Source of the DNA: Gammaproteobacteria bacterium
Lineage (GTDB): Bacteria > Pseudomonadota > Gammaproteobacteria > Steroidobacterales > Steroidobacteraceae
Direction: 5' to 3'
Assembly: GCA_028293745.1 (NCBI GenBank)
Contig: JAQGOF010000206.1
Coordinates: 1-62,290 of the forward strand
DNA length: 62,290 nt
The notes under the pieces are model-generated. The model was given only the letters and a program-made list of their open reading frames with translations. It was not told the DNA's origin and did no database searches. This document shows positions 16,070-25,233 of this stretch, in pieces; positions within the stretch are counted from its first letter, which is position 1, and each line of letters begins with the position of its first letter. The translations under genes and the position numbers were made by a program.

Positions 16070-17008
16070 TTACCTCGCGCGACTCACAGCCTCGGCCCGT
16101 CCACGGGATGCCAGGCGCCGCAATAGACTTTCCAGCGCCAGACCTCGATTGATCGGCGTGTCGAGCGCAGACTTGAGGTCCCGGACCCCGTCCAGCAGCT
16201 CGAACAGTTGCCGTATATTCAAGACCGTCTCCGGGGGTTGCAAGTAGGTTACAGCGCCCACTTCTGTTAAAAAGCCTTTAGTCCCGAATTGCCCGCGGAT
16301 GTGTTCCGTGAGCCAGTTCTCAAAGCATCTGAGCCGCAAGGGCAGCTCGGCCCGTGACCATGCTTCCGCGGTGGCCACCGGATCCGATGTCCCCGCGGTG
16401 GCCTGCTCGAGGCCCCGCCGTACCTCCGCTCCTATCTGCACGACGGCGGATGAATCCAATTCCGCCGCCAGCATTGGCGCCTCGCCGACGATGTCCAGCA
16501 CAGCCTCCCAATCGCCCTTGCCCCGCGCGGATTCGAGCCATGAGACGGCTTCGGCACGGCTGGGGGCAGCCACGCGGACGCGTTGGCATCGGCTCAGGAT
16601 CGTCGCAGGCAGACGTGAAGGCTGTGTGGCGACCAGGATGAGTACGGTCCGGGCCGGAGGCTCCTCCAGCGTCTTCAGGAGGGCATTGGCGGCAAATCGA
16701 TTGAGGACATCGGCGGGCGACAGCAACCCGACCTTGTAGCCGCCCTGGTGACTCGTCAGCGCCAGATCCTGCGCAAGCTCGCGCACCTGCTCGATGCGGA
16801 TCTGGCGCGACTCATCGATCGGCCGCAGGTTGATCCAGTCCGGGTGCTGGTTGCGGTCCGTCTCGAGGACCAGCTGCGCGATCCAGTTCGCCAGCCAATC
16901 ACCCCCGGCGCCCGGCGCCTCGTGAATCAACAGGGCGTGCGGCATCCGGTCCGCCTCGTAAGCGGCGCGCAGCGCCGCCATCTCTTTGCCGAGCCAGGGC
17001 ACGGTCAT
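16070..17008 (-). CDS. holB: DNA polymerase III subunit delta-prime
   Basis: Clamp-loader subunit, 312 residues. The AAA+ core is recognised from the ALLIHEAPGAGGDWLA region, where the Walker A is degenerate as usual for delta-prime, then HPDWINLRPIDESRQIRIEQVRE, NALLKTLEEPP and LSRCQRVRV (SRC arginine-finger motif). The four-Cys zinc module usual between Walker A and HPD is not present: the region passes from LVLETDRNQ straight to HPDW. The ATG overlaps the tmk stop (ATGA at 17005-17008). The C-terminal collar domain is weakly conserved. Confidence 0.9.
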   Translation of the reverse strand: MTVPWLGKEMAALRAAYEADRMPHALLIHEAPGAGGDWLANWIAQLVLETDRNQHPDWINLRPIDESRQIRIEQVRELAQDLALTSHQGGYKVGLLSPADVLNRFAANALLKTLEEPPARTVLILVATQPSRLPATILSRCQRVRVAAPSRAEAVSWLESARGKGDWEAVLDIVGEAPMLAAELDSSAVVQIGAEVRRGLEQATAGTSDPVATAEAWSRAELPLRLRCFENWLTEHIRGQFGTKGFLTEVGAVTYLQPPETVLNIRQLFELLDGVRDLKSALDTPINRGLALESLLRRLASRGRAEAVSRAR

Positions 17009-17628
17009 AGACTTTCCAGGGCCCTCGTGACCTGCTCCGTTACATCGGGTAGTGCGCGCGCGGCGTCGACTACCCGCACGCGCCGGGGGTCATTCTGCGC
17101 GATGAGCAGATACCCCTTGCGCACGCGCTCGAAGAATTCCTCCACTTCGGCCTCGAAGCGATCCGCCGCGCTTCCGGAACGCCCGCGGGCGCGGCTCAAT
17201 CCCATCGCGACGGGCAGGTCCAGCAACAGGGTACAGTCCGGTTGCAGGTCGCCATGAACCGCAAGGGCGAGCTGCTCGATCCATGCCTGGTCAAGGCCGC
17301 GCCCGTACCCCTGGTACGCGCGGGTCGCATCGGTGAACCGGTCGCAGATGACCCATTCCCCACGCGCCAACGCGGGCCTGATAAGGTTCTCGACGTGAAT
17401 GCTGCGAGCGGCAAACATGAGCAGAGTCTCCGCTTGCGGGGAAACAGCCTCCGGACCACGCTCGAGCACGATTTTCCGCACACGCTCGGCCAGGGGTGTA
17501 CCGCCCGGCTCGCGCGTGACGCGCGCAGTGATTCCGCGGGCGCCGAGCCAATCAACCGCAAGCTGCGCCACTGTTGATTTGCCGGCGCCCTCGATCCCCT
17601 CGAGCGTAATGAAGCGCCCGCGGCTCAC
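17005..17628 (-). CDS. tmk: Thymidylate kinase
   Basis: Phosphorylates dTMP to dTDP for DNA synthesis; 207 residues, the normal length. The P-loop is GIEGAGKST (11-19); REPGGTPLAE, the DR motif in VICDRFTDATRAYQGYGRGLD and the LID segment RARGRSGSAADRFEAE are all present. The start is GTG at 17628 overlapping the mltG stop (GTGA), so translation is coupled. Part of the conserved pabC-mltG-tmk-holB-pilZ order. Confidence 0.96.
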   Translation of the reverse strand: MSRGRFITLEGIEGAGKSTVAQLAVDWLGARGITARVTREPGGTPLAERVRKIVLERGPEAVSPQAETLLMFAARSIHVENLIRPALARGEWVICDRFTDATRAYQGYGRGLDQAWIEQLALAVHGDLQPDCTLLLDLPVAMGLSRARGRSGSAADRFEAEVEEFFERVRKGYLLIAQNDPRRVRVVDAARALPDVTEQVTRALESL

Positions 17629-18767
17629 TGGGCACCTTCGGGAGCCGCTCCATGAGCTCCCGTCTGGGTCATGCCCTTGGCCTTGGGACCCTGCGCCGTC
17701 CCGTGCGCCACAATGCCGCGGTGCTGCTGGGCGCGCAGATGGTCGAGATAACTTTTCACCGCCGCATTGTGCTCTTCGAGCGTCTTCGAAAAATGATGCC
17801 CACCGTCGCCGGTGCCCGTCGCAACGAAATAGATTTCCCCGCTCTCCTGCGGCTGCACGGCTGCCTGAATGGATTCACGCCCTGGCAGCGCAATCGGAGT
17901 TGGCGGTAGCCCCGCCCGGGTATACGTGTTGTAAGGCGTATCGGTGGCGAGGTCGCGCGTATGGATATCGCCGTCGTAGCCGGCTCCGAGCCCATAGATG
18001 ACCGTGGGATCGGTCTGCAGGCGCATTCCCTTACGCAACCGTGTAACAAACACCCCGGCTATTTTCGCGCGCTCGGTGGGCAACCCGGTTTCCTTCTCGA
18101 CTATGGAAGCCAGTGTCAATGCCTCGTATGGAGTCTGGAACGGCAGATCAGCGCTGCGCTTCTGCCATGCGTCATCGAGGACGCGCTGCATGGCGTTATA
18201 CGCCAGCCCCAGTATCTCAACATCCGTGGTCTTGGCTGCAAACCGGTACGTGTCCGGAAAGAATCGCCCTTCCGGGAACTCACCCGGATGTCCGAGGGCG
18301 GTCATGACCTCTTCATCGCTCTTGCCGTGCAGTGTGTGCGTCACCGCCGCGTGATTGTCGAGCGTGTGCCGCAGGTCGGCGAATCGCGAGCCCTCGATGA
18401 CGGTGAGCTGCTCGAGGACCACCCGGCCCTGATCGAACAACTCGAGAATTTCGGAGGCGCTGGCGCCGGCCGGGATCTCGTACATGCCGGCCTGAATACG
18501 CGGTTGATGGCCGTTCACGTGCCGGGCTATGCGCAGGTAGATCTCGACGGCGCGCGGGTGTTGCAACGCGCCCTGCTTCGCAAGGTCCAGCAACACGGCT
18601 CTGACACTGGCGCCCTGTTCTACCTGGATCCGTACGATATCCTTCGAGGGCCCGGGAGCATGGAACGCGTTCTGCAGCCAGTAGTACCCGCCCGCCGCGG
18701 CTCCGGCCAACAGCACGACGAGCACCAACAGCATCACCACCAATCGCCGGCGCGTGTTGCTACGCAT
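17625..18767 (-). CDS. mltG: Endolytic peptidoglycan transglycosylase MltG (YceG family)
   Basis: Cleaves nascent peptidoglycan strands in the periplasm and helps set glycan length; 380 residues. One N-terminal TM helix (about 8-30) anchors it. A LysM-like subdomain region follows, then the catalytic domain with LTLASIVEKETGLP, containing the expected catalytic Glu, and LQTDPTVIYGLG with NTYTRAGLPPTPIALPGR. I chose the ATG at 18767, which overlaps pabC by 8 bp; upstream in-frame ATGs would place non-hydrophobic residues before the TM. The C-terminal about 40 residues (AQQHRGIVAHGTAQG onward) are unconserved. Confidence 0.93.
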   Translation of the reverse strand: MRSNTRRRLVVMLLVLVVLLAGAAAGGYYWLQNAFHAPGPSKDIVRIQVEQGASVRAVLLDLAKQGALQHPRAVEIYLRIARHVNGHQPRIQAGMYEIPAGASASEILELFDQGRVVLEQLTVIEGSRFADLRHTLDNHAAVTHTLHGKSDEEVMTALGHPGEFPEGRFFPDTYRFAAKTTDVEILGLAYNAMQRVLDDAWQKRSADLPFQTPYEALTLASIVEKETGLPTERAKIAGVFVTRLRKGMRLQTDPTVIYGLGAGYDGDIHTRDLATDTPYNTYTRAGLPPTPIALPGRESIQAAVQPQESGEIYFVATGTGDGGHHFSKTLEEHNAAVKSYLDHLRAQQHRGIVAHGTAQGPKAKGMTQTGAHGAAPEGAQ

Positions 18768-19611
18768 CTGCGGGCTCATCGAGCAGCGGCGCCAGAACTG
18801 ACTGCAGATGGCGGGTGACTGGACCGATTGCCAGTTCTCTGGCATCGAGCGTGCGCACCGGCCAGATCCCGATGCGCGCGTTTGTCAGAAAAACCTCATC
18901 GGCGTCCTGGACATCCTGCGCGCGCAGCTCGCATTCGCGGGTTGGAATCCCAACCTGGCGGGCTTCGCGCAGCACGACACGCCGCATCACTCCGGCCACT
19001 CCGCACAGATCGATGCGCGGTGTCAGCAGGCAGGACTCGCGAACGAGAAACACGTTGCTCGAGGTGCCCGAAACCAGATTTCCGGAGCTGCTGAACAGAA
19101 TGCCTTCCGCAAGTCCTGCATCCGAGGCCAGTTCCGCGCGTGCGAGAATCTGCTCCAGCCGGTTACAGTGTTTGAGGCCCGCGAGCCGCGGATTTTCGCC
19201 CAGGCGAAGGGTCAGTGTCCGTACCATCACGCCATCGTGCAACTGCGCGAGCACCTCGTGCGGCCAGGCATACCGAAGTGTGATGCGCGTCGCTCTCTCG
19301 TTACCGGAACGAGCATAACCACGGGCAACCGCCTCTCCCGCCGTGACCAGGACCTTGACGATCGCGCGCTCAACATCACGCGCAAGCTCCACCACTTCGG
19401 CACCGATCTCGTCCAGGTTGGGCGCCGCGACAGCCAGGCGCTCGCAACCGAATTCGAGCCGCTCCAGGTGCAAGGGCAGAAATCGGGGCCGGCCCTTGAC
19501 GCAGGCGATGGTCTCGAACAACCCATCGCCAAACTGCAGGCCGCGATCGAGCACGGATACCCCCGCATCGCGGACTCCGTTCACCAGGACCACATCTATC
19601 GCGCCACTCAC
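18760..19611 (-). CDS. pabC: Aminodeoxychorismate lyase
   Basis: A PLP-dependent fold-type IV enzyme that releases pyruvate from 4-amino-4-deoxychorismate to give p-aminobenzoate for folate; 283 residues. Recognised from DRGLQFGDGLFETI at the N-terminus, the Lys-containing GLKHCNRLEQILARAE (PLP lysine region), and the phosphate-binding ISGTSSN-like stretch LVSGTSSNVFLV with VMRRVVL. The start is GTG at 19611 overlapping the pabB stop (GTGA). It lies directly between pabB and mltG, as in many gammaproteobacteria, which supports pabC over a branched-chain aminotransferase. Confidence 0.92.
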   Translation of the reverse strand: MSGAIDVVLVNGVRDAGVSVLDRGLQFGDGLFETIACVKGRPRFLPLHLERLEFGCERLAVAAPNLDEIGAEVVELARDVERAIVKVLVTAGEAVARGYARSGNERATRITLRYAWPHEVLAQLHDGVMVRTLTLRLGENPRLAGLKHCNRLEQILARAELASDAGLAEGILFSSSGNLVSGTSSNVFLVRESCLLTPRIDLCGVAGVMRRVVLREARQVGIPTRECELRAQDVQDADEVFLTNARIGIWPVRTLDARELAIGPVTRHLQSVLAPLLDEPADA

Positions 19612-21017
19612 GCCAGGGCTCCGACGGGCTGAGTCACACCAAACGCTGCCAGCATTCCACGCGCCTTCGCGCGGGTTTCCTCCAGCTCCAGTTGCGGATC
19701 CGAGTCGGCCACGATCCCGCCACCGGCGCGCAGCTCTACCCGGTGACCCAGCACACTCAGCGTGCGGATCAGGATATTCATGTCCATGGTGCCATCACGG
19801 CCGAGGAATCCGAGCGAGCCGGTGTATGCGCCCCGGCCGCTACCTTCCAACTCCGCAATGATCTGCATGCAACGGAACTTCGGCACTCCCGTGATCGTGC
19901 CACCCGGAAACACCGCGCGCAAAGCGCCGATGGGTGTTACATCTGCGCGCAGCTTGCCGCTGACATTCGATACGATGTGATGTACATGCGCGTACGACTC
20001 GATGGTCATCAGCTCATCGACGCGCACGCTGCCCGGCTCACTGACCCGGCCAAGGTCGTTGCGCTCGAGGTCGATCAACATGATGTGCTCGGCGCGCTCC
20101 TTCGGGTGGGCGGCGAGCTCAGTCATCTCGGCGAGATCGTCGCCTGGGCGGCGGCTGCGCGGCCGCGTGCCTGCAATGGGCCGGGTGTCGATATGGCCGT
20201 CGGCGATCCGCACGAGGCGCTCGGGCGAGGAGCTGAGGATTGTCGTGCCTCGCCATTGCGCCAGAGCAGCGAAGGGTGCGGGGTTCGCTTTGCATAGCCG
20301 GTTGTAGAGCACGCCAATATCCGGATCGCGTGCCAACTCGACACGCCAGGGGCGGGACAGGTTGGCCTGATAGATGTCCCCCGCGCGGACATACTCCTTG
20401 GCCCGGATGACCCGTCCGAGATAGGCCGATGGATCCTCTTCGGCGACTGACTCGACGTCGATCGAATCCGCACTGCCCGCGGCGTGGCCGGCCACCGAGC
20501 GTGCGTCCGCCTCGAGGCGCTCCAGAGAATCAGCCGCCGCGGCTTCCGCAACGGCGAAGACCTTTCCGGTTGCCCTCTCGTGCACCAGGGCACAAGCAGT
20601 ACGCAGCGCAAAGGCCCGCCAGGGCAGGCTCGAGTTGGGCAACCGCAGTTGCGGCTCGATTTCCTGTGCGGCTTCGTAGCTCAGGAACAGTGCCCACCCG
20701 CCGGAAAACGGGAATCGTTGCCGCGTAGCCGGCAAGCGCTCAGCGAGCCACCAGTTCTCCAGGGCTGTCAGGAAATCACCGCCGCGTGGGGTGATGCCTT
20801 CCGCTCCAACACGCCCGCTCGCGTCGAGCCACAGTGAGGCGCGCGGCTCGGCTACCAGAATGCTGGTCGTGCTCAGTGGACCGTCTGCTGCGCTGTCGAA
20901 AAGGACCGGATAGCGCTTCGGATAGAGCGCAGCCAGACGCCGCAGCACGTCCGATGGAACATCGAGCTCGCGGATGTGGGGATTAGCCGGTGAAGCGCCG
21001 GAAAATGACCGAGCCAT
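19608..21017 (-). CDS. pabB: Aminodeoxychorismate synthase component I
   Basis: Chorismate-binding subunit that aminates chorismate to aminodeoxychorismate; 469 residues. Key segments are [29 protein letters not shown] (279-287), [13 protein letters not shown] in its local form [34 protein letters not shown] and [12 protein letters not shown]. At position 282 it carries Ala (PIAGT), where E. coli PabB has the nucleophilic Lys (PIKGT); anthranilate synthase TrpE also has Ala there. The neighbouring pabC and the absence of trp genes favour PabB. The ATG at 21017 overlaps the fabF 3' end by 35 bp; a longer start at 21056 is less likely. Confidence 0.87.
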   Translation of the reverse strand: MARSFSGASPANPHIRELDVPSDVLRRLAALYPKRYPVLFDSAADGPLSTTSILVAEPRASLWLDASGRVGAEGITPRGGDFLTALENWWLAERLPATRQRFPFSGGWALFLSYEAAQEIEPQLRLPNSSLPWRAFALRTACALVHERATGKVFAVAEAAAADSLERLEADARSVAGHAAGSADSIDVESVAEEDPSAYLGRVIRAKEYVRAGDIYQANLSRPWRVELARDPDIGVLYNRLCKANPAPFAALAQWRGTTILSSSPERLVRIADGHIDTRPIAGTRPRSRRPGDDLAEMTELAAHPKERAEHIMLIDLERNDLGRVSEPGSVRVDELMTIESYAHVHHIVSNVSGKLRADVTPIGALRAVFPGGTITGVPKFRCMQIIAELEGSGRGAYTGSLGFLGRDGTMDMNILIRTLSVLGHRVELRAGGGIVADSDPQLELEETRAKARGMLAAFGVTQPVGALA

Positions 21018-22227
21018 TGGTGCCGCCGAAGCCGAAGGAGTTCGACAGCGCGACATCGACCTTCATCTTGCGGGCCGTGTTCGGCACGTAGTCGAGATCG
21101 CAGTCAGGATCCGGCTTGTGAAGGTTGATAGTGGGCGGCACGATGCCGTCGCGAATCGCAAGCAAGGAGAAAATCGCCTCGACCACACCCGCCGCGCCGA
21201 GCAGATGACCGGTCATCGACTTGGTCGAGCTGACCGCGACCTTCCGGGCGTGATCGCCAAACGCACGTTTCATCGCGAACGTCTCGGCCCGGTCGCCCAA
21301 TGGCGTGGACGTCGCATGCGCGTTGATGTACTGGACGTCGCTCGGATTCATCGAGGCGTCCTTGAGGGCATTGCTCATCGCGAGCCGCGCACCCTCCCCG
21401 TCCTCGGGAGGCGCCGTAATGTGGTGCGCATCGCCGCTCATGCCGAAGCCAACCAGCTCGGCATAGATGTTGGCGCCGCGCCGTCGCGCATGCTCGAGCT
21501 CTTCGAGAATGACGGCACCGCCGCCGTCACTCAGAACGAATCCGTCGCGGTCGGCATCCCAGGGCCGGCTCGCCTGCGCAGGCGCGTCGTTCCGCGTCGA
21601 GAGCGCTTTCGCCTGGCCGAAGCTGCCGAGGCCGCAAGGAGTCGTGGCCATCTCGCCACCGCCGGCAATGATCATGTCCGCATCGCCATACTGGATCGTC
21701 CGCATGCCAAGTCCGATGGCATGGGTCGACGTCGTACATGCAGTCACGATGCCGAGATTCGGGCCCTTCAGGCCGTACTTGATCGACAAGTGACCGGCAA
21801 TCATGTTGACAATGGAGGCCGGCACGAAGAACGGTGAGATCTTCCGCGGCCCACCCTTCAGAAAGTTGTCGTACTCCTGCTCGATGGTCCCCAGGCCGCC
21901 GATGCCGGCGCCGCAGACCGCGCCGCAGCGCTCCGCGTCGAGCTTGCTGAAATCGATTCCGGAATCGGTCACTGCCTGGATGCCGGCAGCCACTCCGTAG
22001 TGCATGAATTCGTCCATCCGCCGCGCGTCCTTCGGCGTGATGTACTGTGTTACATCAAACTCGCGCACCGAGCCGCCGAAGCGGACCGGGAAGGCGGATA
22101 CATCGAACTTGGTGATCGGCCCAATGCCGCTTTCGCCGCGCACAATGGCGTCCCAAGCGGATTTTACGGTGCTGCCTACCGGCGAAATGATGCCGAGGCC
22201 AGTGACGACGACGCGACGCTTGCTCAC
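20983..22227 (-). CDS. fabF: 3-oxoacyl-ACP synthase II
   Basis: Elongating condensing enzyme of fatty-acid synthesis, 414 residues. The thiolase-fold catalytic triad is visible: Cys in [12 protein letters not shown], His in [11 protein letters not shown], and His in [12 protein letters not shown], with [15 protein letters not shown] at the end. The start is GTG at 22227. It lies 108 bp after acpP, from which it is separated by a strong hairpin at 22290-22314, and its 3' end overlaps pabB. Confidence 0.96.
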   Translation of the reverse strand: MSKRRVVVTGLGIISPVGSTVKSAWDAIVRGESGIGPITKFDVSAFPVRFGGSVREFDVTQYITPKDARRMDEFMHYGVAAGIQAVTDSGIDFSKLDAERCGAVCGAGIGGLGTIEQEYDNFLKGGPRKISPFFVPASIVNMIAGHLSIKYGLKGPNLGIVTACTTSTHAIGLGMRTIQYGDADMIIAGGGEMATTPCGLGSFGQAKALSTRNDAPAQASRPWDADRDGFVLSDGGGAVILEELEHARRRGANIYAELVGFGMSGDAHHITAPPEDGEGARLAMSNALKDASMNPSDVQYINAHATSTPLGDRAETFAMKRAFGDHARKVAVSSTKSMTGHLLGAAGVVEAIFSLLAIRDGIVPPTINLHKPDPDCDLDYVPNTARKMKVDVALSNSFGFGGTNGSVIFRRFTG

Positions 22228-22289
22228 ACGCTACCTATATGAAGAGCCGGGGGAAGGAAGGGGCGCGGGCCCCTGAGGACGATCGTATT

Positions 22290-22314
22290 CCGGCCGCGGT
22301 CGAAACCGGGCCGG
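22290..22314 (-). promoter_or_regulatory. Stable UUCG-loop hairpin between acpP and fabF
   Basis: Read on the minus strand the RNA folds as CCGGCC-CGGT-UUCG-ACCG-(C)-GGCCGG: ten base pairs, one bulged base and a UUCG tetraloop. No T-tract follows, so it is not a classical terminator. It may stabilise the abundant acpP message or partly reduce read-through into fabF (inference). Confidence 0.5.
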
Positions 22315-22335
22315 ACACCCCATAACGCGCTGAGG

Positions 22336-22578
22336 TCAGGCTTTGGTACGACGATCGTTGATGTACTCAATGGCCTGCTGAACCGTAGTGATTTTCTCGG
22401 CGTCCTCATCGGGAATCTCGATCTCGAATTCTTCTTCCAGAGCCATGACCAGCTCGACTGTGTCGAGCGAATCAGCTCCCAGATCGTCCACGAACGACGC
22501 ATCGTTCGTGACTTGTTCCTGCTTGACGCCCAGCTGCTCGGCAACGATGGCTTTGACCTGCTGCTCAACTGTGCTCAT
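22336..22578 (-). CDS. acpP: Acyl carrier protein
   Basis: Carries growing acyl chains on a 4'-phosphopantetheine arm. It is 80 residues, strongly acidic, with the attachment motif [18 protein letters not shown] (Ser37). A normal family member between fabG and fabF. It has its own candidate promoter at 22659-22688, as expected for a very highly expressed gene. Confidence 0.98.
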   Translation of the reverse strand: MSTVEQQVKAIVAEQLGVKQEQVTNDASFVDDLGADSLDTVELVMALEEEFEIEIPDEDAEKITTVQQAIEYINDRRTKA

Positions 22579-22658
22579 TAGCGCATTGTCCTTTTGTAGT
22601 CGTTAACTCGTAGTCGCCTGCGGCCTGCTCGGACGGTGGCCGGCGGCGCGGGCGCGGT

Positions 22659-22688
22659 ATTGTAGGGGAACACCCCCTGGGGTGCCAC
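22659..22688 (-). promoter_or_regulatory. Candidate acpP promoter
   Basis: On the minus strand: GTGGCA (22688-22683), an 18-bp spacer and TACAAT (22664-22659), giving a leader of about 75 bases before acpP. The -10 element is good (five of six); the -35 is moderate. The 227-bp fabG-acpP gap is the largest inside this block, which supports an internal promoter. Confidence 0.45.
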
Positions 22689-22805
22689 TCGAACGGGTTG
22701 CGAGTGGTTGTTTTTTCTGGCGAAACTCATGACCTGCGTTCCTGCGTGCAAGGCACCGGCCGCGCTCCTGCTGTGGCGTGTACCCAACGCACCTGCACCG
22801 TCAGG

Positions 22806-23546
22806 TCACGGCATGTACATTCCGCCGTTGACGTGCAGGGTTTCGCCAGTGATGTACCCCGCCGGGTCGGAACTCAGGAACAGCACGGTGGCGGCGATGT
22901 CTGCGGCCGAGCCCAGGCGGCCCATCGGGATTTGACCCAGCAGCGCACTCCTCTGCTCTTCGCTGAGTGCACGTGTCATGTCGGTATCGATGAACCCGGG
23001 TGCCACCGCGTTCACGGTGATGCCTCGCGATGCAACCTCCTTGGCGAGCGACTTGGTGAAACCCAGGACCCCCGCCTTGGCCGCGGCATAATTGGCCTGG
23101 CCCGCGTTGCCGGTGACGCCCACGATCGATGTAAGGTTGATGATGCGCCCATGCCGCTCCCGCATCATCCGCTTGAGGCAGGCCTTGGACAGGCGGAAAA
23201 CCGAAGTCAGGTTGGTCGCCATGACCTGGTCCCAGTCATCCGGTTTCATCCGCAGTAGCAACGCGTCACGGGTGATGGCTGCGTTGTTGACGAGGATCGT
23301 CGGCATCTGTCCCGCTGCTTCAAGATCCTGCATCAGCGCATCGATGGATGCCGCATTGCCGACGTCCAGCACCGCGCCGCGGCCGTTGTATCCGTGCGAC
23401 GCCAAGGTCATTGAGAACGCAGAGGCACCCTCCGCGCTCGTCGATGTGCCAACCACGGTGGCCCCAGCCCCTGCCAAGGCCATCGCAATCGCATTCCCAA
23501 TGCCACGCGAGGCTCCCGTAACGAGAGCCACCTGTTTCTCAAACAT
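22806..23546 (-). CDS. fabG: 3-oxoacyl-ACP reductase
   Basis: NADPH-dependent reduction of 3-oxoacyl-ACP; a 246-residue short-chain dehydrogenase. Rossmann motif GASRGIGNAIA (about 10-20), NNAAITRD, catalytic Ser in NLTSIVGVTGNAG and YxxxK as YAAAK, then the conserved end ETLHVNGGMYM. The ATG at 23546 overlaps the fabD stop by 8 bp and starts the family-typical FEKQVALVTG; a longer in-frame start is not supported. Confidence 0.96.
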   Translation of the reverse strand: MFEKQVALVTGASRGIGNAIAMALAGAGATVVGTSTSAEGASAFSMTLASHGYNGRGAVLDVGNAASIDALMQDLEAAGQMPTILVNNAAITRDALLLRMKPDDWDQVMATNLTSVFRLSKACLKRMMRERHGRIINLTSIVGVTGNAGQANYAAAKAGVLGFTKSLAKEVASRGITVNAVAPGFIDTDMTRALSEEQRSALLGQIPMGRLGSAADIAATVLFLSSDPAGYITGETLHVNGGMYMP

Positions 23547-24504
23547 GCGCAACTCCTTGACCGGCGGCCTGCGTGGCGGCGAGTGCGGCGTCAACTGAAG
23601 CTGGATCTTCCAGGGCCATGAACTCGAGCCCCGGACGCTTTTCGATCCGCCGGTTGAGGGCTGTCAGCACCTTCCCGGGACCGCACTCGATCATTTGTTC
23701 GACGCCAGCCTTTGCAATTGCACGTACGGTGGCCCACCACTGCACGGGCCGCGAGAGCTGCTGACTCAGGTGCGCTCGAATCTGCGCGGGCTCATGGTGC
23801 GCGGCGACGTCTACCGGGCTCAGGCACTGAATACGAGGGGCGCGAATCTCGACGCTCGCCAGCCGCTCACCCAGACGTTGCCCGGCCCCACGCATCAGGC
23901 TGCTGTGCGATGGGACGCTGACCGGCAGTGCGATTGCCTTCTTCGCGCCCCGGGCTTTGGCGGCCTCGATTGCCCGCTGCACGGCCTCGGTCTGCCCGGC
24001 AATGACCACCTGGCCCGGAGAATTGAAATTGGCGGCCTCCACGACTTGGGCGCCAGCGGCCTCGCGGCACGCCTGCTCGACTTCGGCATCCTCGAGCCCG
24101 AGGATCGCCGCCATGGCCCCTGTGCCCAGAGGCACCGCTTCCTGCATGACCTGCCCGCGGAAGCGGACCAGGTCGATTGCCGCGCCAAAGTCGATTGCAC
24201 CTGCGCAAACGAACGCGGTGAACTCTCCCAGGCTATGGCCCGACACGATGACCGGCTCGCCACCGCCCCGATTGTGCCAGAGCCTCCAGGTCGCAACCCC
24301 TGCAGCCAGCATGGCCGGCTGAGTGCACTCGGTGGAGTCGAGCCGCTCTTTCGGGCCCTCCTGGATGAGATTCCACAGGTCGTAGCCCAACACTGCGGAT
24401 GCCTCGTCGAAGGTGGCGCGCACGACCGGGTCGGACTGCGCGAGCGCTGCGAGCATTCCGACAGACTGGGACCCCTGCCCGGGGAACACGAAAGCAAAGG
24501 ACAT
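23539..24504 (-). CDS. fabD: Malonyl-CoA:ACP transacylase
   Basis: Loads malonyl groups onto ACP; 321 residues. It begins MSFAFVFPGQGSQSVGM, with the catalytic Ser in SGHSLGEF, Arg in the FRGQVMQEAVP region, and His in PVSVPSHSSLM. The ATG at 24504 has GGAG at the right distance; the frame is open far upstream but that extension is Arg/Cys-rich and non-coding in character. First gene of the fabD-fabG-acpP-fabF block here; fabH and plsX are not in the window. Confidence 0.96.
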   Translation of the reverse strand: MSFAFVFPGQGSQSVGMLAALAQSDPVVRATFDEASAVLGYDLWNLIQEGPKERLDSTECTQPAMLAAGVATWRLWHNRGGGEPVIVSGHSLGEFTAFVCAGAIDFGAAIDLVRFRGQVMQEAVPLGTGAMAAILGLEDAEVEQACREAAGAQVVEAANFNSPGQVVIAGQTEAVQRAIEAAKARGAKKAIALPVSVPSHSSLMRGAGQRLGERLASVEIRAPRIQCLSPVDVAAHHEPAQIRAHLSQQLSRPVQWWATVRAIAKAGVEQMIECGPGKVLTALNRRIEKRPGLEFMALEDPASVDAALAATQAAGQGVAHV

Positions 24505-24530
24505 GAACACTCCCACGCAAAATCGCCGGA

Positions 24531-25175
24531 TTATAGCGGCTCCGCGCGCGGCTTGAGGCATGCAGCTACAGCGGCACCGCCCAGGACCCCGAATAGATGC
24601 GCATCGACGACTACGCCGCCGCCATGGTTGCCGCCATGGGTAGCCGCAAATGGCAATGCACCAGCGCTCTGCTCGTATGCAATCTTCACCACTATGAATG
24701 CAGCCAGTATCCAGCCATCCAGGTCGCGGCGGCGCAGGTGCGCCAGCGTCCCGGCGGCCATCAGCCCATGCAGGGCACCTGAGGAACCCACGTACCAGGT
24801 GACTGTCGAATCGCGAAGCCAGAGGCCTGCATCGATCGCTGCGATCGATGCAACGACAATTGCAAGCCACTGACGGGGTCGATAGTCCCGCGCGAACAGC
24901 GCCCACATGAGCACCAGCCCGAGGCTGTTGAGTGCCGCATGATTGAAGTCCAGATGAACGATATGTGCGCTCAGCAGACGCCACCATTGGCCGGCAGCGA
25001 GTGCGGTCCTGTCATAGCGCAGCGCTTCGCGGCCTGCATCACCGGCAAGGACGGGCAGCAGCAGCAAGGCGCACGTGGCCAGCAGCGCAAATCCCCATTT
25101 GCCGTCGCAATTGAGAGACTTGAGCAGGCGCTGGGCGCCCCGTCTAACCCCGTTCACAGGCTGAGTGACATTCAT
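24531..25175 (-). CDS. rrtA: Rhombosortase (rhomboid-family intramembrane protease)
   Basis: A 214-residue integral-membrane serine protease. It follows the rhombosortase pattern: LRYDRTALAAGQWWRLLSAHIVH after TM1, HAALNSLGL, the serine motif YVGSSGALHGL, VVKIAYEQSAG, and the catalytic His in VVVDAHLFGVLGG. Rhombosortases are known to process proteins with a GlyGly-CTERM tail that leave the cell by type II secretion. It lies directly divergent from the gspG-N operon, with 58 bp between the two start codons, which fits that role. No GlyGly-CTERM substrate is encoded in this window. Confidence 0.87.
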   Translation of the reverse strand: MNVTQPVNGVRRGAQRLLKSLNCDGKWGFALLATCALLLLPVLAGDAGREALRYDRTALAAGQWWRLLSAHIVHLDFNHAALNSLGLVLMWALFARDYRPRQWLAIVVASIAAIDAGLWLRDSTVTWYVGSSGALHGLMAAGTLAHLRRRDLDGWILAAFIVVKIAYEQSAGALPFAATHGGNHGGGVVVDAHLFGVLGGAAVAACLKPRAEPL

Positions 25176-25233
25176 TTGTTATGATCCGCCGCCCATTACG
25201 GCCAGATTCCGGCCGACACCTGGACCCAACCGC

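Noticed and set aside
22682..22716. Plus-strand hairpin CCACTCG/CGAGTGG followed by a T-rich stretch near acpP
   Set aside because: It would terminate plus-strand transcription, but no plus-strand gene is upstream; it may be coincidental to the acpP promoter area.
23695..24873. 392-codon open frame on the plus strand opposite fabD
   Set aside because: Antisense to fabD; composition is non-protein-like.
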